From: Syntrophorhabdus sp. PtaB.Bin184
GTDB taxonomy: Bacteria; Desulfobacterota; Syntrophorhabdia; Syntrophorhabdales; Syntrophorhabdaceae
Direction of reading: 5' to 3'
NCBI GenBank assembly: GCA_002067555.1
Contig: MVQQ01000160.1
Span: 1-10,952, forward strand
Length of the DNA stretch: 10,952 nucleotides
Position 1 is the first letter of the stretch, and each line of letters opens with the position of its first letter. The position numbers and the translations under genes were made by a program. Below, in pieces: positions 6,417-10,952 of this stretch. The notes under the pieces were generated by a model, which was not told the origin of the DNA, did not search any database, and was given only the letters and a program-made list of their open reading frames with translations.

Positions 6417-6441
6417 TTCTTTCTCAAGCCTTGAGAAAGAA
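6417..6441. repeat. 25-nt palindrome over the rlmI stop codon
   Basis: Arms TTCTTTCTCAAG (6417-6428) and CTTGAGAAAGAA (6430-6441) are perfect reverse complements with one central base. The stop codon of rlmI (6424-6426, minus strand) lies inside. No T tract follows on either strand, so it is not a standard intrinsic terminator; it could be an mRNA 3'-end hairpin or a protein site. Confidence 0.7.
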
Positions 6442-7596
6442 GCATTTCAGGTATTCCCCCTCCGTGAACGGTACGAGCTGGGGGTGGTCTATGCCGTGGG
6501 TGTGGGTTTCGAGGATGGTGATCGGCCTTCCCACCTTCGCTCCTGCCTCGGACAGAAGGAAGCGGAAATCGCCCAGGGACAGGTGGGCGGAACAGGAGCA
6601 TGTCGCGAGGATGCCTTCGGGTGAGAGGCTCCTCAAAGCTATCTCGTTGATGGCCCGATAGCCGACCAGGCCTTCCTGTTTCTTTCTGCGGTCCTTTATG
6701 AATGCCGGGGGGTCAAGCACGATAGCCTCGAAACGGGAGGCCGGCTCCCTGAGGTATCTCTTCGCGTCGTCACAGACGAATTCGCACCGTGAGGTATCGA
6801 ATCCGTTGAGGGCGATGTTGTCCTTCGCGAGTTCGAGGGCACGCCGGGAAGAGTCGACGCTGACGACGCGGCGGGCGCCCCCGGCCATGGCGTACACCGT
6901 GAAACCTCCCGTGTAGCAGAAGCAGTTGAGAACATCCCTGTCCTTTGCATATTTCGTGAAGGCGCTGCGTTTGTCGCGCTGGTCGAGAAAGAAACCGGTC
7001 TTCTGTCCTTCCTTGACATCAACGAGAAACTTGAGGCCGTTCTCAACGATCTCTATTATGTCGGGCACGTTCCCGTGAAGAAGACCCTGAACGGCCCCGA
7101 GGTTCTCGATGCTCCTCACGGGGACATCGGAACGTTCCCAGATGCCCCTCGGTCGGAACACCGTTACGAGGGATTCCACGATCTCCGCCTTCCACCGCTC
7201 TATACCCCGGGTGTGGAACTGCACCACGAGATATTCACCGTACCTGTCCACAATGAGTCCCGGAAGGAGATCGCTTTCGCCGTTGACCATGCGGTATGCA
7301 TTCGTGCCCGGGCGCTCCACGTAGCGGCGGCGGATATCGCCCGCCCTTTCCATCCTGCGGGCGAAAAAAGCCATGCCGACGGGTTCACCCTTCTCGTGCC
7401 CCCAGAGCCTCACCGATATCTGTCCGTAGGAATTGAAGTAGCCGGATGCCAGGAGGGAGCCGGACTCGTCATAAAGCTCCACGGGTTCACCCGGCGCGAG
7501 GCCCTCCGGTATCGACACGAGGGCCTTCGAGAACACCCATGGATGAAACCCCCTGACGGGTCCGCTGCGGTCCTTTCTCACCGTTAGTTTGACCAT
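6424..7596 (-). CDS. rlmI: Class I SAM-dependent 23S rRNA (cytosine-5) methyltransferase, RlmI family
   Basis: A complete 390-residue cytoplasmic enzyme. An N-terminal PUA RNA-binding domain (about 1-75; PVRGFHPWVFSKAL, LLASGYFN) precedes a central EEHEE-like region (about 76-185) and a Rossmann methyltransferase. Seen motifs: GQKTGFFLDQRDKR (197-210), SAM-binding VLNCFCYTGGFTVYAM (222-237), acidic ribose-binding VVSVDSS (244-250), catalytic DPPAF (295-299) and CSCS (333-336), where one Cys is the nucleophile in RlmI. RlmI makes m5C1962 in E. coli 23S rRNA; close homologues could target another cytosine. No ribosome-binding site precedes the ATG; instead TATACT lies 9 nt upstream. Transcribed alone, diverging from trxA and converging with hisF. 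Confidence 0.9.
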   Translation of the reverse strand: MVKLTVRKDRSGPVRGFHPWVFSKALVSIPEGLAPGEPVELYDESGSLLASGYFNSYGQISVRLWGHEKGEPVGMAFFARRMERAGDIRRRYVERPGTNAYRMVNGESDLLPGLIVDRYGEYLVVQFHTRGIERWKAEIVESLVTVFRPRGIWERSDVPVRSIENLGAVQGLLHGNVPDIIEIVENGLKFLVDVKEGQKTGFFLDQRDKRSAFTKYAKDRDVLNCFCYTGGFTVYAMAGGARRVVSVDSSRRALELAKDNIALNGFDTSRCEFVCDDAKRYLREPASRFEAIVLDPPAFIKDRRKKQEGLVGYRAINEIALRSLSPEGILATCSCSAHLSLGDFRFLLSEAGAKVGRPITILETHTHGIDHPQLVPFTEGEYLKCFFLKA

Positions 7597-7605
7597 TGTG
7601 GCGTA

Positions 7606-7611
7606 AGTATA
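7606..7611 (-). promoter_or_regulatory. Candidate -10 box of rlmI, implying a very short leader
   Basis: TATACT on the minus strand (5 of 6 to TATAAT) sits 9 nt before the rlmI ATG. Transcription would begin at about 7599, leaving 0-4 leader bases. No good -35 is visible 16-18 bp upstream (the region is TTCCTT-like), and no Shine-Dalgarno exists, so this rests on one box. Confidence 0.35.
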
Positions 7612-7729
7612 GAACGATCGAGGGGAAAAAGGAACAGGAAGATGACCTCGAGGACTACGGGGGCCCGTGAGGACCTTCGTGCCCCGTCTCCGGGAGGAAT
7701 GGAAAGAATGCCTCGATCACTGAACGCGG

Positions 7730-7762
7730 TTGACAATCTCCGGTGGAGGGCTTAACTATTAT
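7730..7762 (+). promoter_or_regulatory. Candidate promoter of trxA with over-long spacer
   Basis: Perfect TTGACA (7730-7735) and TATTAT (7757-7762, 5 of 6) lie upstream of trxA, but the spacer is 21 bp, longer than the usual 16-18. An activator-dependent promoter or a different pairing is possible. The rest of the 192-bp gap 7597-7788 shows no gene; the small palindrome ACGGG-GG-CCCGT lies near 7657-7668. Confidence 0.35.
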
Positions 7763-7818
7763 AGAAACATTGACTGCCCGGAGGTCCCGTGGCGGACAGA
7801 GAACTAAAGGAGGAAGGC

Positions 7819-8142
7819 ATGAGTAACGCAAAAGCTGTGACGGACGGAGAGTTCAGGACGGAGGTTCTCGAATCGAAAGTCCCCGTTGTAGTGGATTTCT
7901 GGGCGACCTGGTGCGGACCGTGCGTGGCGATGGGTCCCGTGATCGATGCCCTTGCCGCTGAATATGAGGGCAGGGTGAAGGTCCTCAAGCTCAATGTCGA
8001 CGAGAACCCCCGGACGCCGTCAGAATACGGGGTGCGGGGCATCCCCACGCTGATCATCTTCAAGAACGGGGCCGAATCGGAACGCATCGTCGGTGCGCAG
8101 CCCAAGGGCAACGTCGACAATGCCTTGAAGAAGGTGTTGTGA
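7819..8142 (+). CDS. trxA: Thioredoxin
   Basis: A complete 107-residue thioredoxin, the usual length, acting as the cytoplasmic dithiol reductant for ribonucleotide reductase, peroxiredoxins and other proteins. The active site WCGPC places the cysteines at 32 and 35, as in E. coli Trx, preceded by VVVDFWATW with the buried Asp26. The cis-proline is Pro76 in GIPT. The C-terminal GAQPKGNVDNALKKVL matches the last helix. The ATG at 7819 is chosen because AAGGAGG (7807-7813) stands at ideal distance; an upstream in-frame GTG (7789) would add ten residues not seen in the family. One small departure: PCVAMGP where PCKMIAP is common, so the usual Lys after the CGPC motif is Val. The thioesterase gene begins 3 nt after its stop. 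Confidence 0.95.
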   Translation: MSNAKAVTDGEFRTEVLESKVPVVVDFWATWCGPCVAMGPVIDALAAEYEGRVKVLKLNVDENPRTPSEYGVRGIPTLIIFKNGAESERIVGAQPKGNVDNALKKVL

Positions 8143-8145
8143 GGG

Positions 8146-8566
8146 ATGGAGGACGGCAAGAGGAACGCCTATTTCGATCAGGTTGGGAAGGAGCCCTTCG
8201 CACGTCTTCTTGACATACACCTCAGGGATGTCGGCGAAGGATATGCCCTGTGCGAGATGCTCTACACGGGGGACATGGACAACATTTATGGGAATGCCCA
8301 TGGCGGGGCCAATCGACGAGGCCTTCGAGATCTCGTCGAACAGCCACGACAGGGTGGCGGTGGCCCTCAACATGAACGTGACCTATATGAAACCACCCAG
8401 AAAGGGGTCGCTCCTTCTCGCGGAGTCGAAGGAAACACACAAGACGAACAGGACGGCTTCCTATTACATAACGGTAAAGGACGGTAACGACACCATAGCG
8501 GTATGCCAGGCCCTCGTCTACCGCAAATCCGACCCCATACCCTTCCTGCCGGAAAAAACAGCTTGA
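8146..8566 (+). pseudogene. PaaI-type hotdog thioesterase, frameshifted at the catalytic segment
   Basis: Two frames together make one PaaI/4-hydroxybenzoyl-CoA-thioesterase-like hotdog protein. Frame 1 from ATG 8146 gives residues up to MDNIYGNAHGGA (ends about 8310); the rest, IDEAFEISSNSHDRVAVALN through VKDGNDTIAVCQALVYRKSDP, is in the +1 frame from about 8312 to TGA at 8566. Family members read HGGA-x3/4-xDEAF without a break, so roughly four residues of the central helix are missing and one base stands in their place, consistent with a net loss of about 11 nt. The unrestored frame 1 would end at 8487 with unrelated sequence. The intact ancestor would hydrolyse acyl-CoAs, as in phenylacetate degradation. 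Translation would be coupled to trxA (3-nt gap). Recent inactivation or an assembly error are the options; both flanks still look well conserved. Confidence 0.8.
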
Positions 8567-8689
8567 GCAGCTTGAGCCGTTCAAGCCGCTTGAACGTTAA
8601 AAGCAAAAAAGCAAGGACCGCTGCCATTACGGAACGGTTTCTTGCCTCTAACGTTCGAGCGGCTCAAGCTGTTCAAGCGGTTTGAGCGG
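8562..8689. repeat. Inverted-repeat element of 9-nt units between convergent genes
   Basis: The junction holds no gene. Four 9-mers on the left (CTTGAGCAG 8562, CTTGAGCCG 8571, TTCAAGCCG 8580, CTTGAACGT 8589) and four on the right (TTCGAGCGG 8654, CTCAAGCTG 8663, TTCAAGCGG 8672, TTTGAGCGG 8681) run without gaps. Inner parts of the arms pair well (CCGCTTGAACGTTA against TAACGTTCGAGCGG, one mismatch). Between them is a second hairpin, GCAAGGACCG (8611-8620) with CGGTTTCTTGC (8635-8645). The left arm starts inside the last codons of the thioesterase gene. Likely an extended hairpin; possible bidirectional terminator or a mobile intergenic repeat. Confidence 0.75.
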
Positions 8690-8692
8690 TCT

Positions 8693-10219
8693 CTAGTTCT
8701 TCTGTGGATATATGGTCACCTTTGCCTTCTTGCTTTTCTCCGCGGTGACCACGGCGCGGTCTTCATTTACGTAGTATGTGACGACATCGCCTTCGACCTT
8801 GTCCTTTCCCGACGTCACGACGGCGTTTCCCTTGAGGATGATCTCGCTCTTGAGATTGTCGAAAAAGGCCTCTTTGCACGTTGCCGTCCTGTTCTGCTTG
8901 ATGATCCTGACATTGCCCTTCGCGTTCGCCTTCTCTATTTCGTTGGTGTCGGCGCTCATGAAGGCCTCCATCGTATCGGAATAGATATAGAGGTCGTCCT
9001 GTCTGGCCACGACGCTGCCCTTGAAGAAGACGTATTTCTCCTTGTCGAAGCCTTCCATCGTATCGGAGACGATATCAATGGGTTTCTTCCGGTCAAGAAA
9101 GCCCAGCGCCTTGTCCGTACCTTTTGCTTTTGACGTGTCCTCCAGGGGTTTTCCACCTTCTTCCTTTGTTTTCGAAGTGACGGCAGCAGGGGTGTCGGCC
9201 GGTCGTGCCGTTTCAACGGCGGCCACCTTCACCGGCTCCGGAGATGCCTGTGCGACAGGCCCAGGCTCGGGGGGTCTGAGATCTATCTCCTTCTTCTTCC
9301 TTTCCGCGTACTGCGGTGTTTGCGCAGTGGTTTCGGCGGCAGGCGCAGTGGAGGTCGTCGCGCTGGCCACGGGTACGCCCGTTGCCCACGGGGAGACCCT
9401 GGCAGGACCGGCGGCGGCGGCCCGGGACTCCGATACGGCAGCGGTACCGGGTGAAGTCACTTTCCTCTCCTCTTCGCGCACCATCTTGAGGGTCTTGCGC
9501 TGCCTTATGGTGGAGCGCGAATAAATGCTTTTCGGGTATTCCCTGCGCAGCCGTTGCAGGTACTCGTCGCTCTTGTCCTGATTGCCCAGCTCCCGATGGG
9601 CGGTCACAAGATAGAAAAGGGCCTTGTCCATGTTCTTTGACTCGGGATATCTTTGCAGCATGCCCTCGATCCTGATGACGCACGCGTTGTACTGGGCCGT
9701 TCGGACGTAGAATTCGCCCACGTAGAGCTCTCTGTCGGCCAGTTTCTGTATGAACCTTTTCAGTCTCGCTTCGGACTCTTTTGCGTAGGAACTGGTGGGG
9801 TACCTGTTCCTCAGGTAGGTTATCCTCTCGATGCCCTTCACCGTGTTGGCCTGGTCACGGTCGATGCTGGGTGACAGCTTTTCATAGCATTCGCCGAGAC
9901 GGAAGAGGACGTAAGGGATGTTCTCTTCGTCCGGGTGGGCCTTGAAATAGTCCTCGTAGGTGCCGGCGGCCAGAACGTAGTCCTTCTTCAGGAAATAGGT
10001 GTCACCGAGCTTGACGGCGGCAACGAGGGCCATGGGGTCGAAGGGGTACTGTTCGCGGATGGCCTTGAACTTATCCACGGCCTTGTCGTATTTCTTGGTG
10101 TTCATGAGGTTCACGCCGGCGACATAGAGGTCAACCGGGTTCTCGGCCTTTTTCGGGGTTTTTGAGGAACACGAGACGAGCACGAAAAGGGCAATGAAAA
10201 TAAAGATGAATTTTCGCAT
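8693..10219 (-). CDS. bamD: Fusion lipoprotein: BamD-like TPR domain + linker + LptA/OstA-like domain
   Basis: A 508-residue open frame. Residues 1-17 are a lipoprotein signal (hydrophobic 4-15, lipobox LVSC, Cys17 followed by Ser, not Asp, so outer-membrane sorting is expected). Residues about 27-235 match full-length BamD, the TPR lipoprotein of the BAM complex that inserts outer-membrane proteins: YPFDPMALVAAVKLGDTYF, YVLFRLGECYEKL, RNRYPTSSYAKES, VGEFYVRTAQYNACVIRIEGMLQRYP. Residues about 254-372 are a Pro/Ala/Thr/Lys-rich linker. Residues about 379-503 match LptA/OstA, the periplasmic LPS-bridge fold: PIDIVSDTMEGFDKEKYVFFKG, SDTMEAF, ANAKGNVRI, IILKGNAVVTSG, KVEGDVVTYYVNEDRAVV. Stand-alone BamD is about 240-260 residues and LptA about 180. 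No Shine-Dalgarno precedes the ATG. The two domain calls are firm; joint function is inference. Confidence 0.88.
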   Translation of the reverse strand: MRKFIFIFIALFVLVSCSSKTPKKAENPVDLYVAGVNLMNTKKYDKAVDKFKAIREQYPFDPMALVAAVKLGDTYFLKKDYVLAAGTYEDYFKAHPDEENIPYVLFRLGECYEKLSPSIDRDQANTVKGIERITYLRNRYPTSSYAKESEARLKRFIQKLADRELYVGEFYVRTAQYNACVIRIEGMLQRYPESKNMDKALFYLVTAHRELGNQDKSDEYLQRLRREYPKSIYSRSTIRQRKTLKMVREEERKVTSPGTAAVSESRAAAAGPARVSPWATGVPVASATTSTAPAAETTAQTPQYAERKKKEIDLRPPEPGPVAQASPEPVKVAAVETARPADTPAAVTSKTKEEGGKPLEDTSKAKGTDKALGFLDRKKPIDIVSDTMEGFDKEKYVFFKGSVVARQDDLYIYSDTMEAFMSADTNEIEKANAKGNVRIIKQNRTATCKEAFFDNLKSEIILKGNAVVTSGKDKVEGDVVTYYVNEDRAVVTAEKSKKAKVTIYPQKN

Positions 10220-10265
10220 GGGCTTAGTATAACAGAAGAAAAAGAATTATGCTATTCTTTAACGC
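10220..10265. promoter_or_regulatory. 46-bp divergent promoter region of bamD-lptA and rsmG
   Basis: Both genes start from this AT-rich spacer. Toward rsmG, ATAACA (10229-10234) and TATTCT (10253-10258) are 18 bp apart, which puts transcription at about 10265, next to the GTG. Toward bamD, TATACT (10226-10231, minus) lies 6 nt before the ATG, with CATAAT (10247-10252, minus) as an alternative -10. Neither start has a Shine-Dalgarno. The two promoters overlap, so they may interfere. Confidence 0.45.
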
Positions 10266-10883
10266 GTGGACCTGAAACGACTGATAACCGAGGTTCTGGA
10301 GCATTTCGCCGTCTCTGCCAGCGAGGCGGGATCGACGTCCCTGGTGCGTTACATGGAGGAGCTCGACCGCTGGGGACGAAGGATGAACCTCGTGGGCCTC
10401 AAGGATGTGGAGCGTGTCTGCCGCGAGCTCCTGGCGGATGCCCTCTTTCTCCATGCCTTCGTCATGGACCGGCGCCGCCTTGTGGACGTAGGTTCCGGGT
10501 CGGGCATCCTTGCCGTTCCGCTGGCCATTCTCAATGAATCCCTTGAGGTCCTGTCCGTCGACAAGAGCCTCAGGAAGATCCAGTTCCAGCGTCATGTCCG
10601 CCGCACCCTTGAACTCACCAACCTCCGTCCCGTGCAGGGAAGGATAGAGGCGGTCGACCCTCTCGATGCCGACTGTCTCGTCGCGAAGGCCTACGGGACC
10701 ACCGGGGTCGTCCTCGCGGCGTCGGACAGGCATCTCGTGACGGGAGGGCTTACTTTCGTGCTCAAGGGGAGGAGACGGGAGGATGGGACCTTCCCGGGCC
10801 ACGTGCTTGAGAAGAGCCTCGGCTATTCATTGCCGGGGGTTGCCAGGGACTACAGGCTTCTCATATACAAAAGAATTTCCTAG
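10266..10883 (+). CDS. rsmG: 16S rRNA (guanine-527-N7) methyltransferase RsmG (GidB)
   Basis: A complete 205-residue enzyme that makes m7G527 in the 530 loop of 16S rRNA; its loss gives low-level streptomycin resistance in several bacteria. A helical N-terminus with YMEELDRWGRRMNLVGLKD (29-47, the family's LxxWNxxxNLTxxxD region) precedes the SAM site RLVDVGSGSGILAVPLAI (71-88), then VDKSLRKIQFQRHVRRTLEL (98-117) and the RNA/SAM loop GRIEAV (125-130). The usual SRA motif on strand 4 reads VAKAYG (139-144), a mild departure. The start is GTG at 10266, which gives the usual length. Gene order rsmG-parA is the classical one near the chromosome partition locus. The C-terminus (GVARDYRLLIYKR) matches the family. 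Confidence 0.92.
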   Translation: MDLKRLITEVLEHFAVSASEAGSTSLVRYMEELDRWGRRMNLVGLKDVERVCRELLADALFLHAFVMDRRRLVDVGSGSGILAVPLAILNESLEVLSVDKSLRKIQFQRHVRRTLELTNLRPVQGRIEAVDPLDADCLVAKAYGTTGVVLAASDRHLVTGGLTFVLKGRRREDGTFPGHVLEKSLGYSLPGVARDYRLLIYKRIS

Positions 10884-10916
10884 TGGCGGGTAATGTGGTA
10901 TGGTAATGAAATTGTC

Positions 10917-10952
10917 ATGGTGATCTCCATCGCGAACCAGAAGGGCGGGGTC
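10917..10952 (+). CDS. parA: ParA/Soj chromosome-partitioning ATPase, first 12 codons
   Basis: Only MVISIANQKGGV is in the window before it runs off the edge. This is the start of the deviant Walker A motif (KGGVGKT) of ParA/MinD ATPases, with the IANQ lead-in typical of chromosomal Soj/ParA. Position directly after rsmG supports the call. An in-frame ATG at 10893 would add eight residues, but the 10917 start gives the normal spacing to Walker A. The gap from rsmG is 33 nt, so co-transcription is likely. Confidence 0.85.
   Translation, partial: MVISIANQKGGV

Noticed and set aside
6257..6423. CRISPR array
   Set aside because: The repeats are 8-nt degenerate units without regular spacers, and no cas gene is present.
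5432..6601. A 389-codon minus-strand open frame opposite hisF
   Set aside because: It overlaps hisF, the repeat element and the end of rlmI, and its Arg/His-rich composition is typical of antisense GC-rich frames.
7699..7755. Small frame of 15-18 codons (ATG 7699 or 7708) after GGGAGGA upstream of trxA
   Set aside because: It overlaps the likely trxA -35 box, its product shows no leader-peptide pattern, and nothing else supports translation.
8562..8689. Insertion-sequence remnant
   Set aside because: There is no transposase frame, no clear terminal inverted repeat of IS type and no obvious target duplication; a short intergenic repeat family explains it better.

Overview
The window reads as a chromosomal housekeeping stretch of a Gram-negative (diderm, LPS-bearing), motile, GC-rich bacterium. 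BamD-like and LptA-like sequence implies an outer membrane. A near-consensus sigma-28 (FliA) promoter in front of a chemotaxis receptor implies flagellar motility. GTG starts are common (dsbC, the receptor, rsmG). The gene content and repeat style resemble anaerobic deltaproteobacteria (Desulfobacterota, possibly a Syntrophorhabdus-like lineage), but that placement is an impression and not a demonstrated assignment. No phage, transposase, CRISPR, tRNA or rRNA is visible.

Layout. (1) 1-3493, all on +: the tail of a class V aminotransferase, a HAD phosphatase, then a compact probable operon dsbC - gamma-carbonic anhydrase - cupin - unknown protein, whose last three genes are 2 nt apart. (2) 3587-5233 on -: a methyl-accepting chemotaxis protein with its own sigma-28 promoter (5321-5347) and its own terminator (3491-3532). 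(3) 5492-6256 on +: hisF, standing alone and diverging from the receptor. (4) 6424-7596 on -: an RlmI-type 23S rRNA methyltransferase. (5) 7819-8566 on +: trxA followed by a PaaI-type thioesterase gene that is frameshifted. (6) 8693-10219 on -: a 508-residue lipoprotein joining a complete BamD-like TPR domain, a Pro/Ala-rich linker and a C-terminal LptA/OstA-like domain. (7) 10266-10952 on +: rsmG and the first 12 codons of a ParA/Soj ATPase, the classical rsmG-parA order.

The most notable points are the BamD-LptA fusion, which would put an LPS-transport module on the outer-membrane protein assembly lipoprotein, and the fact that all three convergent gene junctions (3494-3586, 6257-6423, 8567-8692) carry hairpin-forming arrays of short degenerate units. 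Two of these share an octamer family (CCCGTNTG-like); the third uses 9-nt units. Other points are the strong FliA promoter, the frameshift at the catalytic HGG segment of the thioesterase, a 25-nt palindrome over the rlmI stop codon, and a 46-bp divergent spacer that leaves little or no room for 5' leaders on bamD-lptA and rsmG.
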